Source of the DNA: Flavipsychrobacter sp.
GTDB lineage: Bacteria > Bacteroidota > Bacteroidia > Chitinophagales > Chitinophagaceae
Direction: 5' to 3'
DNA: 64,000 nucleotides
Assembly: GCA_024508935.1 (NCBI GenBank)
Contig: JANINW010000011.1
Coordinates: 293,581-357,580, forward strand
A program made the translations under genes and the position numbers. The notes under the pieces are model-generated. The model was not told the origin of the DNA. It saw only the letters and a list, made by a program, of their open reading frames with translations, and did no database searches. Position 1 is the stretch's first letter. Each line of letters starts with the position of its first letter. This document shows, in pieces, positions 24,992 through 33,586 of this stretch.

Positions 24992-26245
24992 ATGTCTGCC
25001 CTCATCTATTGGCTGGCTATCAGGTTATATGCAATTGCAGTGCGTATCGCTGCACTGTTTAAGCCCAAAGCAAAGCTGTTTATAAAGGGCAGGAAGGGTT
25101 TGTTATCGCAGATAAAGTATGCTCTCATCAACGAACGGCGGCCCCGGATATGGATGCACTGCGCATCGCTGGGTGAATTTGAACAGGGACGTCCTGTTTT
25201 AGAAAAGCTGCGCCGTCAATACCCGCACTACGCTTTTGTCCTGACTTTTTTTTCTCCTTCGGGCTACGAGGTGCGGAAGGATTATACAGGTGCCGACTAT
25301 GTATTCTACCTGCCGTTAGACAGCTATTATAATGCCCGCCGTTTCCTGGCTGCAGTGCAACCTAAGCTGGCCTTATTTGTGAAATATGAACTCTGGTATT
25401 TCTTCTTATCACTTACTGCGCGGCGCGACATTCCGCTGTTACTTATTTCTGCTGTATTCAGGAAAAGTCAGCCATTTTTTAAATGGTATGGGCGTCTGCA
25501 CCGGCGTATGCTGCGGTGTTTTACCCAAATATTTGTACAGGATGAAGCCTCCGGTATGCTGCTGCAAAAAATAGGCATAGAAAATTGGGCTATAGGCGGC
25601 GATACCCGGTTTGACAGGGTAATAGAAGCTGTGGCTAAAGTACAGCCATTACCTGTTGCCGAAGCTTTTTCAAAGAACAGTAAGATAATAGTGGCCGGCA
25701 GTACCTGGAAAGAAGATGAGCTTTTTTTGAAGGAAGCAATAGACCGGCTGCCGGCAAACTGGAAATTGATACTAGTACCGCATGAAGTACATAAAAGCCA
25801 TATAGAAACTATAGCGTCTATGTTGGGGGATGAGGCAGTCTTGTGGTCGGTCAATGAAGATGTACATACCAAAAGGGTGCTGGTAGTGGACACTATAGGA
25901 TTGTTATCGGGTTTGTATCAATATGCCGATGTAGCCTGGATAGGTGGTGGGTTTGGTAAAGACGGAGTACACAATGTGCTGGAAGCTGCCGTGTATGGCA
26001 AGCCGGTAAGCCATGGCCCTGTATACAGCCAATATATAGAAGCACGGGACTTGCTGGCAGCGAATGGCTCTTTTGTGCCAGCTTCGGCAGAAACATTTGT
26101 AAAGCAGCTTTTGTATTGGGAAAAAGATGCGCATTCTTACGAGCAAAGCTGTGCCGCTGCAAAAGAATTTGTGCAAAGCCATGCCGGTGCTACCCGTAAA
26201 GTGCTGGATTATCTTAAAGAAAAAAAGCTGTTGAGCACACCGTAA
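24992..26245 (+). CDS. waaA: 3-deoxy-D-manno-octulosonic acid (Kdo) transferase
   Basis: 417 residues. WaaA (KdtA) adds Kdo to lipid A at the cytosolic face of the inner membrane. After a membrane-associated N-terminus (MSALIYWLAIRLYAIAVRIAALF) come RIWMHCASLGEFEQGRPVL with the catalytic Glu at about 62, VLTFFSPSGYE, AGSTWKEDE, LILVPHEVHKSHI, and AWIGGGFGKDGVHNVLEAAVYGKPVSHGP. Preceded by the barrel gene (2 nt). Its last 37 bases overlap the 3' end of the convergent gene at 26209-26766. Confirms an LPS-bearing cell. Confidence 0.95.
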   Translation: MSALIYWLAIRLYAIAVRIAALFKPKAKLFIKGRKGLLSQIKYALINERRPRIWMHCASLGEFEQGRPVLEKLRRQYPHYAFVLTFFSPSGYEVRKDYTGADYVFYLPLDSYYNARRFLAAVQPKLALFVKYELWYFFLSLTARRDIPLLLISAVFRKSQPFFKWYGRLHRRMLRCFTQIFVQDEASGMLLQKIGIENWAIGGDTRFDRVIEAVAKVQPLPVAEAFSKNSKIIVAGSTWKEDELFLKEAIDRLPANWKLILVPHEVHKSHIETIASMLGDEAVLWSVNEDVHTKRVLVVDTIGLLSGLYQYADVAWIGGGFGKDGVHNVLEAAVYGKPVSHGPVYSQYIEARDLLAANGSFVPASAETFVKQLLYWEKDAHSYEQSCAAAKEFVQSHAGATRKVLDYLKEKKLLSTP

Positions 26246-26766
26246 AAAGACTGGACGGTTTCGTTCTCTTCCTGCCAGTTGAAACCTGGTATTACGTGTA
26301 CATCCAGCCAATTGCGTGCCTGCTGATGGGTTTCCATGTTACTTATTTCATCCAGCACTTCCTCATAGGCAGTTTTATTATTCCCGAACAGTTCACTGAT
26401 GAACAGATATTTATCGTTGATACCTATAAACTTGCTAATGGGTTTGAACTGCTTGGTTTCAACAGGCGGCGTTGGAGTAGCAGGTATGGGCAATGGTTCT
26501 GCAGCTATTGGCATGGGTTCGGCTTGCTGAATAGGTTCATTTATTGGTTGCTGAGGTGTATCAGTTTGTGGCGTCGCAAGTGGGGTTTGCTGTATAACGG
26601 GTGTTTCTATAGATGCATTGAATAATGCACGAGCCCGCCATTCCAGCAGATCGGCATAGATAACACGGGTATAATCCATCATCAGGTCTATATCTATTAC
26701 AGTAGCTTTTTCATTCAGCTTTGCCAGGTCAGACATTTTTTGCAATAAAGTAGGTATGCGTTGCAT
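26209..26766 (-). CDS. Cytosolic protein with Pro-rich linker, unknown function
   Basis: 185 residues from the ATG at 26766 (a GTG three codons earlier is also possible). Three parts: an N-terminal helical region (about 1-50), a Pro/Gln/Thr-rich linker (about 60-105, TPQTDTPQQPINEPIQQAEPMP), and a C-terminal helical domain, FIGINDKYLFISELFGNNKTAYEEVLDEISN, that recurs in many Bacteroidota hypothetical proteins by my recollection. No signal peptide. Its 3' end overlaps waaA by 37 bases on the opposite strand. Function not known. Confidence 0.7.
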   Translation of the reverse strand: MQRIPTLLQKMSDLAKLNEKATVIDIDLMMDYTRVIYADLLEWRARALFNASIETPVIQQTPLATPQTDTPQQPINEPIQQAEPMPIAAEPLPIPATPTPPVETKQFKPISKFIGINDKYLFISELFGNNKTAYEEVLDEISNMETHQQARNWLDVHVIPGFNWQEENETVQSFYGVLNSFFSLR

Positions 26767-26896
26767 ATATAGCACATTGATTTAAACAAAAATAAGTTCG
26801 GGGGGTTATTATTATAGTATACGATTTGTGTAGGTTTAGTTAAATCTATACATGGTTTGCATATTATGCATTAGTTTTATTTTAGAATACAATTTC

Positions 26897-27361
26897 ATGA
26901 AAGGACCAAGACAAGATAAGAACAGGAAAGCATTGAAAAGGTTGAAAGTGCAGGCAGCAACGCTCGCAGATCCCAGTGTACTGGATGCAAATGTTATAGA
27001 TACAGTACTGAATACATTATACAGGAATGCGGATAAAGATAACCTGAACCTGCATGAAGAAATATACAAGCCGGCACATATAAAACTGCCATTCAAAGAA
27101 TCTGAACGGATATGGGAAGTACTAGTATCTACCGGCTGGATCACCCCTACAATAGGCTTTGGCAATGCAGGCAAAATAAGCCTTACCAGGGCAGGGTATC
27201 AGCTGATGGCGCAATACGGCGGTTATAAGAATTACCTCGCATCCCTGCAAAACAATAACCAGCCGCAAACTATTATAATGCCTATACAGGTAGAACCGGA
27301 TGATGTAAATGTAACACCCCCGCAGGAAGGTGGGCAGCAATCGTCCAAAACAAAAAAGTAA
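26897..27361 (+). CDS. Hypothetical cytosolic protein, winged-helix-like
   Basis: 154 residues from the ATG at 26897. The segment FKESERIWEVLVSTGWITPTIGFGNAGKISLTRAGYQLMAQYGG resembles the helix-wing pattern of small winged-helix proteins, with a basic N-terminus (RQDKNRKALKRLKVQ) and a disordered C-terminus (PPQEGGQQSSKTKK). A regulatory role is possible but unproven. It stands 31 nt upstream of the TolC gene, which has its own promoter element. Confidence 0.6.
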   Translation: MKGPRQDKNRKALKRLKVQAATLADPSVLDANVIDTVLNTLYRNADKDNLNLHEEIYKPAHIKLPFKESERIWEVLVSTGWITPTIGFGNAGKISLTRAGYQLMAQYGGYKNYLASLQNNNQPQTIIMPIQVEPDDVNVTPPQEGGQQSSKTKK

Positions 27362-27380
27362 TACCAAACCGCTTAAATAG

Positions 27381-27388
27381 TATTTTTG
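27381..27388 (+). promoter_or_regulatory. -7 box of the tolC-like operon, 4 nt before the ATG
   Basis: TATTTTTG followed by CTAC ends 4 bases before the ATG at 27393. With the usual distance of about 6-7 nt to the start of transcription, the mRNA would be leaderless. Confidence 0.5.
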
Positions 27389-27392
27389 CTAC

Positions 27393-28841
27393 ATGCGCCG
27401 CATTTTTTTTGTAGCATCAGTCTTATCATACCTGCTGGTTTCACAAGCTTCTGTTGCTCAGGACAATAACACCTGGAGTTTACAACGTGCAGTTCAATAT
27501 GCACTCGACCATAATATTTCCATTCAGCAAAGTGTGCTGAATGAAAGACTGGCAAAGCTGACCTTACAGCAAAGCCGGTTATCACAAATACCTAATATTA
27601 ATGGATCGGGCAGCTATGGCCGCAGCTTTGGCCGTTCGGTAGACCCTACGACCAACCAGTTTGTGAATGGGAACAGCTATGATTTCTTAAGTATAAGCGG
27701 CAGTGCCGATGTGCTGCTTTTTGGCTGGTTCCAGCGGAGGAACAATATTACCCGCAACCGTTATAACCTGGAAGCCACCAAAGCCGACCTTGACCAGTTA
27801 AGAGATGATGTTTCGCTGAATGTTGCCACCGGGTACCTGAGGGCATTACTGGCTAAAGAACAGATACGTGTATCTGAAAAACAGGTAGAATTATCCAGGG
27901 CCCAGCTAGACCAAACACTAAAATTTGCTGATGCAGGCCGGGTGCCGGAACTGAATGTAGCCCAATTGCAATCGCAGTTGGCAAATGACAGTGCAAATCT
28001 TATTTCCGCCATATCAGAATACACTGCTTCCATACTGGATATGAAAGCGCTCTTAAATTTTGAACTGGCGACCCCTTTTGAATTGGAAGTACCCGCTGTA
28101 GAACTTGCCGACCAGGTAGCATTTTCTGCATTAACACCCGAACAGGTGTATGAAGAAGCAGCCAGGCATTTCGGTAGTATCCGGAGCAGTCAGTTGAGAT
28201 TGCAGGCAGCTAATAGGGGATTGTGGGCTTCGAAAGGTGCTCTGCTGCCCCAGCTTTCGGCAGGTGCGCAGATAGGCAGTAACTGGGCCAGTACATACAA
28301 AGAGGTAACAGGATATACCATAACAGGCGCTGCACCCAATGGCAGTTACGTACCTGTTACAGATACGCTTTCTTTCGCGGTATACCAGCCTACCTATAGT
28401 TATACTACAATAGATATACCCCTGAATAAGCAATTGGATAATAACTTCCGTCAAACCATATCACTCAACGTAAACATACCGCTGTTCAACGGCTGGCAGG
28501 CGCAAACCGCTGTAAAGCAAGCTAAAATAAATGTGCAACAGCAGGAACTGAACAAATACCAGGCAGCTTTAAAGCTGAAACAGGATGTGTACAAAGCCTG
28601 TAACGAAGCACGGAACTCTATACAAAAATATTATGCGGCCCGTCGTGCAGCCGAAGCAGCCCAGCGTGCTTTTGATTTTGCGCAGAAACGCTACGACCTG
28701 GGGTTAACGAACACTATTGAATACCTCACCACCCAAAATACTTTGTACAGTTCCGAATCACGGCTGGCCAGCGCTAAATACGACCTGCTGTTCAAGCTGA
28801 AGGTGATCGATTACTACCTGGGCAAAGAAATCAAACTCTAA
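27393..28841 (+). CDS. TolC-family outer-membrane efflux protein
   Basis: 482 residues with a signal peptide (MRRIFFVASVLSYLLVSQASVAQ). The repeat structure of TolC proteins is visible: WSLQRAVQYALDHNISIQQSVLNERLAKLTLQQSRLSQIPNINGSGSYG in the first half and QTAVKQAKINVQQQELNKYQAALKLKQDVYKACNEARNSIQKYYAARRAAEAAQRAFDFAQKRYDLGLTNTIEYLTTQ in the second. It would be the outer-membrane channel of a tripartite pump or type I exporter; no adaptor or pump gene is adjacent. Inositol monophosphatase begins 2 nt later, so they share an operon. Confidence 0.92.
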   Translation: MRRIFFVASVLSYLLVSQASVAQDNNTWSLQRAVQYALDHNISIQQSVLNERLAKLTLQQSRLSQIPNINGSGSYGRSFGRSVDPTTNQFVNGNSYDFLSISGSADVLLFGWFQRRNNITRNRYNLEATKADLDQLRDDVSLNVATGYLRALLAKEQIRVSEKQVELSRAQLDQTLKFADAGRVPELNVAQLQSQLANDSANLISAISEYTASILDMKALLNFELATPFELEVPAVELADQVAFSALTPEQVYEEAARHFGSIRSSQLRLQAANRGLWASKGALLPQLSAGAQIGSNWASTYKEVTGYTITGAAPNGSYVPVTDTLSFAVYQPTYSYTTIDIPLNKQLDNNFRQTISLNVNIPLFNGWQAQTAVKQAKINVQQQELNKYQAALKLKQDVYKACNEARNSIQKYYAARRAAEAAQRAFDFAQKRYDLGLTNTIEYLTTQNTLYSSESRLASAKYDLLFKLKVIDYYLGKEIKL

Positions 28842-28843
28842 CT

Positions 28844-29620
28844 ATGGAACAATTGAAACAGGTACTGATGGAAGCTGCCCGGGAAGCCGGGAAGATCATC
28901 CATCATTACTTTGACGGGACATTCAGCATTGAGAATAAGGACAGCATCAATAACCTTGTAACCGAAGTAGACAAGCATTCTGAAACGAAGATCATAGAGG
29001 TCATAAAAAATTACTACCCCGGTCATAGCATCATCAGCGAAGAAGTAGGAGAACTGATACAGGATTCAGATTACCAGTGGATCATAGACCCAATAGACGG
29101 GACTGTGAATTTTGCACACGGTATCCCTATTTGCTGTGTGAGTATAGGCTTAAAGCATAAAGACGAATTGTTGCTGGGTGCTGTATATAACCCCATGATG
29201 AATGAGCTCTTCTTTGCCGAAAAAGGTAAAGGTGCTTTTTTGAATGATAGACCTATACGGGTTTCAGATAAAAAGGACTTTGCCACTGCCTGCCTGGTTA
29301 CCGGGTTCCCTTATAAATGGCCTAAAACATACGAGCATCCTATAAAAGTATTTGAACGGTTTGTGCTGGAAGGGCTGCCTGTGAGGCGTCTTGGATCGGC
29401 TGCGATAGATCTTTGCTGGGTAGCCTGCGGGCGTTTTGACGGTTTTTGGGAATACAATTTAAATTCCTGGGACGTAGCAGCAGGTTATCTTATAGTACAG
29501 GAAGCAGGCGGTCGTATTACTAATTTTGACGGTAACCCTTATAGTGTTTTTGATAAGGAAACACTTGCCACCAACGGGCATATACACGAAGATATGCTCC
29601 AGCTTATTCGCAATAAATAA
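28844..29620 (+). CDS. Inositol-1-monophosphatase family protein
   Basis: 258 residues. Li+-sensitive Mg2+-dependent phosphatase fold. Motifs: ISEEVGE (Glu66-Glu67), WIIDPIDGTVNFAHG (DPIDGT at 82-87), LGSAAIDLCWVACGRFDGFWE, and NSWDVAAGYLIVQEAGG. Natural substrates may be inositol phosphate, NADP or pAp; not determinable here. It lies between the TolC gene (2 nt) and thiL (6 nt), a probable three-gene operon. Confidence 0.92.
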   Translation: MEQLKQVLMEAAREAGKIIHHYFDGTFSIENKDSINNLVTEVDKHSETKIIEVIKNYYPGHSIISEEVGELIQDSDYQWIIDPIDGTVNFAHGIPICCVSIGLKHKDELLLGAVYNPMMNELFFAEKGKGAFLNDRPIRVSDKKDFATACLVTGFPYKWPKTYEHPIKVFERFVLEGLPVRRLGSAAIDLCWVACGRFDGFWEYNLNSWDVAAGYLIVQEAGGRITNFDGNPYSVFDKETLATNGHIHEDMLQLIRNK

Positions 29621-29626
29621 TTGAAC

Positions 29627-30658
29627 ATGGACGGACAACGTACAGAGATAAGTTCACTCGGTGAATTTGGACTTATTGACCATTTAACTAAAAATAACGA
29701 GACAAGACAGGCAGGTACGCTACTGAGTGTTGGTGACGATGCGGCTGTAATAGACCAGTTTGGACGGCAGACAGTAATTACCAGTGATATGTTGCTGGAG
29801 GGTATACATTTTGATCTTGCATATACACCACTAAAACATTTGGGTTACAAAGCGGTTGCTGTGAATCTGTCCGACATCTATGCAATGAATGCCACACCTA
29901 CACATGTAACCCTGAATATCGGTGTTTCCAACCGTTTTTCGGTTGAGGCACTGGATGAACTGTATGAAGGTGTATATGCAGCATGCGAAAGATATAATGT
30001 AGACCTGGTGGGTGGTGATACGTGCAGCTCATTGAAAGGATTTGTTATAAGCGTAACAGCTATTGGTGAAGTAGCACCGGATAAATACATAACGCGGTCC
30101 GGCGCGAAAAAAGGTGATTTGATCTGCGTTAGCGGTGACCTTGGTGCAGCCTATATGGGCCTGCAACTACTGGAGCGTGAAAAGCGCATCTATATGGAGC
30201 ACCCGGATGTGCAGCCCGACCTGCAAAGCCGGACCTATACTGTCGGACGTATATTAAAACCAGAACCCCGGGCTGACATTGTGAACTGGCTGCAGGAAAA
30301 CGGCATTGTACCTACCAGCATGATAGATGTGAGCGATGGCCTTAGCTCTGAATTGCTGCATATTTGCAAGCAAAGCGATAAAGGCTGTGTGTTATATGAG
30401 GAAAAAATACCTATACATAATGAGACCCGTGAAATGGCGTTGGAGTTCAATATAGACCCAACAGCTTGTGCGTTGAGCGGCGGTGAGGACTATGAACTGT
30501 TGTTTACCATTCCACAAGAAGATTACGAAAAAATCACCCGCAGCGAACAAATAAGCGTTATCGGCTATATTACTGAGGCTGCTGAAGGTGCTGTACTACT
30601 CACCAAAGGTGGCAATAAGCACAAACTTACGGCCCAGGGATGGAACGCTTTTGAATGA
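29627..30658 (+). CDS. thiL: Thiamine-monophosphate kinase
   Basis: 343 residues from the ATG at 29627; a TTG two codons earlier abuts the previous stop. ThiL phosphorylates thiamine phosphate to thiamine diphosphate. Motifs: LSVGDDAAVID, TSDMLLEGIHFDL, KAVAVNLSDIYAMNATPTHV, VDLVGGDTCSS, TSMIDVSDGLSSELLHIC, and ALSGGEDYELLFTI. All fit ThiL rather than PurM or SelD. Last gene of the tolC-imp-thiL run; a short hairpin with an A/T flank follows. Confidence 0.94.
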   Translation: MDGQRTEISSLGEFGLIDHLTKNNETRQAGTLLSVGDDAAVIDQFGRQTVITSDMLLEGIHFDLAYTPLKHLGYKAVAVNLSDIYAMNATPTHVTLNIGVSNRFSVEALDELYEGVYAACERYNVDLVGGDTCSSLKGFVISVTAIGEVAPDKYITRSGAKKGDLICVSGDLGAAYMGLQLLEREKRIYMEHPDVQPDLQSRTYTVGRILKPEPRADIVNWLQENGIVPTSMIDVSDGLSSELLHICKQSDKGCVLYEEKIPIHNETREMALEFNIDPTACALSGGEDYELLFTIPQEDYEKITRSEQISVIGYITEAAEGAVLLTKGGNKHKLTAQGWNAFE

Positions 30659-30663
30659 GAAAA

Positions 30664-30681
30664 AAAAGCCTGAAGGCTTTT
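30664..30681 (+). terminator. Hairpin after thiL
   Basis: AAAAGCC (30664-30670) and GGCTTTT (30675-30681) with loop TGAA, preceded by a longer A-run. The stem is short and only a few T follow, so it may be a weak terminator. Confidence 0.6.
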
Positions 30682-30725
30682 AAACGTAAATAATTTTTGT
30701 ATTTTGGCATAAATAATAGTTAAGC

Positions 30726-31223
30726 ATGAAGTTTTGGAAACATACACTTGTATCTGCAGTTGCATTTTTAGGCATTTCTTCTACCGTACTCTATACTTCT
30801 TGCCAGGATGATAGCTGCCTGACGCTTCATTGCAAAAATGGCGGATCCTGCGCTGATGGCTATTGCCGTTGTGCTACCGGTTATGAAGGCACGGAATGCG
30901 AGATCAGGGCAAATTCTAAATTCCTTGGTTTTTACAGGGGACAGAGCAGGTGCGGAAATTCACCTGTATTTATAGATTCTGCTATTGTCTCTGACGAAGT
31001 AGTAGCTAACAGGGTGAAGATCTATAAATTCAGCACAAATAAAGAATACTTCGGTACTGTAAAAGACAATAGCGTGCTGATAGATGATGCTTCTTCCCAA
31101 GGCCGCATCATGACCGTAACAGTAGAAAACAGCAAATTGACTTTCTACGAACAACTGCCTGCTTCTGATACCCTCAATGCATGTAATTTTGTGGGTACAA
31201 GAGATACAACAGTTAAAAAATAA
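30726..31223 (+). CDS. EGF-like domain lipoprotein (second copy of the type)
   Basis: 165 residues. Lipoprotein signal MKFWKHTLVSAVAFLGISSTVLYTSC (Cys26). The EGF-like module at residues 31-58 has C-x4-C-x5-C-x4-C-x-C-x8-C, identical in spacing to that of the lipoprotein at 7526-7960, with NGGSC and ATGYEGTEC. The downstream part (about 100 residues) is different and not recognised, with a beta-rich look. Likely outer-membrane anchored. A clear terminator follows. Confidence 0.75.
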   Translation: MKFWKHTLVSAVAFLGISSTVLYTSCQDDSCLTLHCKNGGSCADGYCRCATGYEGTECEIRANSKFLGFYRGQSRCGNSPVFIDSAIVSDEVVANRVKIYKFSTNKEYFGTVKDNSVLIDDASSQGRIMTVTVENSKLTFYEQLPASDTLNACNFVGTRDTTVKK

Positions 31224-31244
31224 AAATTTCATTTAATATAATTT

Positions 31245-31270
31245 AAAAGCCGGCTTGTCCGGCTTTTTTT
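31245..31270 (+). terminator. Terminator between the EGF-like lipoprotein and gldA
   Basis: AAAAGCCGG (31245-31253), loop CTTGT, CCGGCTTTT (31259-31267) continuing into a T-run. A classic intrinsic terminator. Confidence 0.9.
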
Positions 31271-31295
31271 ACTTATTCCTGATAATCAAAATCAT

Positions 31296-31303
31296 TAGAT
31301 TTG
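31296..31303 (+). promoter_or_regulatory. -7 box of gldA, 5 nt before the ATG
   Basis: TAGATTTG followed by CGCT, then the ATG at 31309. Transcription would begin at or next to the start codon. This argues against the longer frame opening at 31255, which lies inside the terminator. Confidence 0.55.
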
Positions 31304-31308
31304 CGCTT

Positions 31309-32214
31309 ATGTCCATCAGTGTTGCAGGGATCACTAAAATATATGGTACCCAGAAAGCAGTAGATAATATTTCCTTCGAGCTTAAAAAAGGCGAAATAGT
31401 AGGTTTCCTCGGTCCGAATGGAGCAGGTAAATCTACCACCATGAAAATGATAACCGGCTATCTGCCGCCTACGGACGGTACTGCCGTTGTTTGTGGTTTT
31501 GATATCCAGCAGCAGCCTATGGAAGTGCGCAAACGCGTAGGGTACCTGCCGGAAGCTAACCCGCTTTACTTTGATATGTATGTGCGGGAATACCTGGAAT
31601 TCAGTGCGCGCATCCACCACCTGAAGGATGCAGCCAAGCGTATTGAAGAAATGATAACGCTCACAGGCCTGGGTAAAGAAGCGCACAAAAAGATAGGTAT
31701 GCTGTCTAAAGGATATAAGCAAAGGGTAGGGCTGGCGCAGGCCATGCTGCACGATCCCGAAGTGCTGATACTGGACGAGCCTACCTCCGGCCTTGACCCT
31801 AACCAGATAGTAGAGATACGTGAATTGATAACCCGTATTGGTAAGGAAAAAACAGTACTCCTATCCACCCATATCATGCAGGAAGTACAGGCTATGTGCA
31901 GCAGGGTTATCATTATAAGTAATGGCAAAGTAGTGGCAGATGATAGTATAGACAAGGTGCAGCAGTTAAATACCAGCCAAACCGCATTGATAGTAAGTTT
32001 TGAGAAAGATGTAAATGAAGCATTGTTCAAAGAACTGAAGCATATGCGCAGTTATGAGAACCTGGGTGGCAACAAATGGAAAATGATTAGTGATAAGCCC
32101 GAAGAGCTTCGTAAAGAAGTAATGCAGTTGTCTCTCCGTAACGATATAAATATCAATTCTTTACAAACTGAAACGCAAAGCCTGGAGGATGTGTTCAGGA
32201 AACTGACAAATTGA
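31309..32214 (+). CDS. gldA: ABC-transporter ATPase, GldA type
   Basis: 301 residues from the ATG at 31309. Walker A GPNGAGKST at 35-43, signature MLSKGYKQRVG, Walker B VLILDEPTSGLDP and the switch His in LLSTHIMQE are intact. The C-terminal 80 residues (SFEKDVNEALFKELKHMRSYENLGGNKWKM ... SLEDVFRKLTN) fit GldA, the ATPase of the GldAFG complex tied to gliding in Bacteroidota. The permease genes gldF and gldG are not adjacent, so the assignment rests on sequence only; another ABC exporter ATPase of the same subfamily is possible. Confidence 0.82.
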   Translation: MSISVAGITKIYGTQKAVDNISFELKKGEIVGFLGPNGAGKSTTMKMITGYLPPTDGTAVVCGFDIQQQPMEVRKRVGYLPEANPLYFDMYVREYLEFSARIHHLKDAAKRIEEMITLTGLGKEAHKKIGMLSKGYKQRVGLAQAMLHDPEVLILDEPTSGLDPNQIVEIRELITRIGKEKTVLLSTHIMQEVQAMCSRVIIISNGKVVADDSIDKVQQLNTSQTALIVSFEKDVNEALFKELKHMRSYENLGGNKWKMISDKPEELRKEVMQLSLRNDININSLQTETQSLEDVFRKLTN

Positions 32215-32240
32215 TAGCAGTCTATTAAGCTTAATTGAGG

Positions 32241-32274
32241 ACAGGTTTTGGTTTACATCAAAACCTGTTTTTTT
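32241..32274 (+). terminator. Terminator after gldA
   Basis: ACAGGTTTTG (32241-32250) and CAAAACCTGT (32259-32268) pair over 10 bp around an 8-base loop, followed by a T-run. Confidence 0.85.
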
Positions 32275-32278
32275 ATGC

Positions 32279-32310
32279 TTGACAATATTATGTTATTTTG
32301 ATTATATTTG
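32279..32310 (+). promoter_or_regulatory. Promoter of the 116-residue protein gene
   Basis: TTG at 32279-32281 and TATATTTG at 32303-32310, spaced 21 nt, match consensus. Start of transcription about 32317, leader about 21 nt. Confidence 0.65.
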
Positions 32311-32337
32311 TTAAACCAAGCCACTAAACCCCTAATT

Positions 32338-32688
32338 ATGCTTGACCAACTCACTGATCTTATCAAAGGAAACCGGCCGTTCCTGGACATGTTCCGGAAA
32401 ATGGCTGAATCCGTTACGCATACTTATGTAGAACAAGTGTACGAAGAGATAAACACCTCCGGCATTACGCCTTCTTTCGAACAGCTTATGGACAAAGTGC
32501 GTGCTTTGCATGATGACCTTACCAGGCGCGCAGTATGGATAAGGGAAGACTACAAAGAAGACCGCGGCCGCCGCTCTACCAGGTTTACACGTGGTTGCAA
32601 AGGTGTTATAGATAAGTCCTGCCAGGATTTTTTACGTACCGTAAAGCTTGCACTTAGTCGCCGCAATGCCGGTGAACAGGCTTTTTGA
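32338..32688 (+). CDS. Hypothetical cytosolic helical protein
   Basis: 116 residues from the ATG at 32338 (MLDQLTDLIKGNRPFLDMFRKMAESVTH). Mostly helical, basic in the second half (KEDRGRRSTRFTRGCKGVIDKSC), with two Cys; no signal peptide. Not recognised. It has a good promoter of its own and is followed 46 nt later by the MDMPI/DinB-type gene. Confidence 0.62.
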   Translation: MLDQLTDLIKGNRPFLDMFRKMAESVTHTYVEQVYEEINTSGITPSFEQLMDKVRALHDDLTRRAVWIREDYKEDRGRRSTRFTRGCKGVIDKSCQDFLRTVKLALSRRNAGEQAF

Positions 32689-32734
32689 TATGGTGGCACA
32701 GGTTTTTCGCACACTGTGAAAATAGACTTACAGC

Positions 32735-33577
32735 ATGGAAATCCATTATGCTCCACCCATTAAGGTGATACATCTTTTTCCTGAATTGGACAGGCTCCTG
32801 ATTGAACTATTGCGCTCCCTTACACCGGGGGAATGGCACCGGGCAACTATTGCAAAAAAATGGATGGTAAGAGACATTGCATCGCATCTGCTGGATGGCA
32901 ACCTGCGCGGGCTTTCTATATACAGGGATAACTATTTTGGTGAGAAGCCCGAAGGCATTAAAATATATGGCGACCTGGTGGACTACCTCAATAAAATGAA
33001 TGCTGAATGGGTAACTGCAACTCAAAGATTAAGTCCGCAAGTGCTAACCGATCTGCTGGAAACAACCGGCAAACAATACAGTGAACTTATGGCCGGGCTT
33101 GACCCATGGGAGGATGCTGTATTTTCTGTGGCATGGGCTGGTGAAGAGATCTCAAAAAACTGGTTTCATATAGCCAGGGAGTACACTGAAAAATGGATAC
33201 ACCAGCAGCAGATACGTGATGCGGTAGGTAAGCCGGGTATTATTACAGAACAATTATTTCACCCTTTTATAGATACCTTCATGTGCGCACTGCCACACAC
33301 GTATAAATATGTAGATGTGCCCACAGGTACCAGCGTAGAAGTGATTGTAGATACACCGGCAGGTGGTGCATGGCATATAAATAAAACAGATGAGGGATGG
33401 GTATTGCGCAAGGCTACCCGCCTGGAGCCGGATGCAAGAATAGAAATGTCTCCTGATACAGCATGGCGCTTATTCTCAAAAGGCATTACTCCACAGGAGG
33501 CATTAGAACATATAACCATTACCGGCAATCGCGAATTAGGCATGGTGGCCCTTGGTATGGTGTCTGTAATGGCTTAA
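32735..33577 (+). CDS. MDMPI/DinB-superfamily protein (maleylpyruvate-isomerase N-terminal domain)
   Basis: 280 residues. The N-terminal 150 residues have the DinB-like four-helix pattern of the maleylpyruvate-isomerase family: ELLRSLTPGEWHRATIAKKWMVRDIASHLLDGNLRGLSIYRDN, then HIAREYTEKWIHQQQIRDAVG. The C-terminal part (about 195-280) resembles the SCP2-like domain common in these proteins (DARIEMSPDTAWRLFSKGITPQEALEHITITGNRELG). The family uses low-molecular-weight thiols. It probably forms an operon with the Crp-type regulator 9 nt downstream. Precise reaction unknown. Confidence 0.8.
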   Translation: MEIHYAPPIKVIHLFPELDRLLIELLRSLTPGEWHRATIAKKWMVRDIASHLLDGNLRGLSIYRDNYFGEKPEGIKIYGDLVDYLNKMNAEWVTATQRLSPQVLTDLLETTGKQYSELMAGLDPWEDAVFSVAWAGEEISKNWFHIAREYTEKWIHQQQIRDAVGKPGIITEQLFHPFIDTFMCALPHTYKYVDVPTGTSVEVIVDTPAGGAWHINKTDEGWVLRKATRLEPDARIEMSPDTAWRLFSKGITPQEALEHITITGNRELGMVALGMVSVMA

Positions 33578-33586
33578 ATTAGCTCA

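Noticed and set aside
26869-26881. TGCATATTATGCA palindrome upstream of the gene at 26897
   Set aside because: Short, AT-rich and unsupported by a nearby promoter element.
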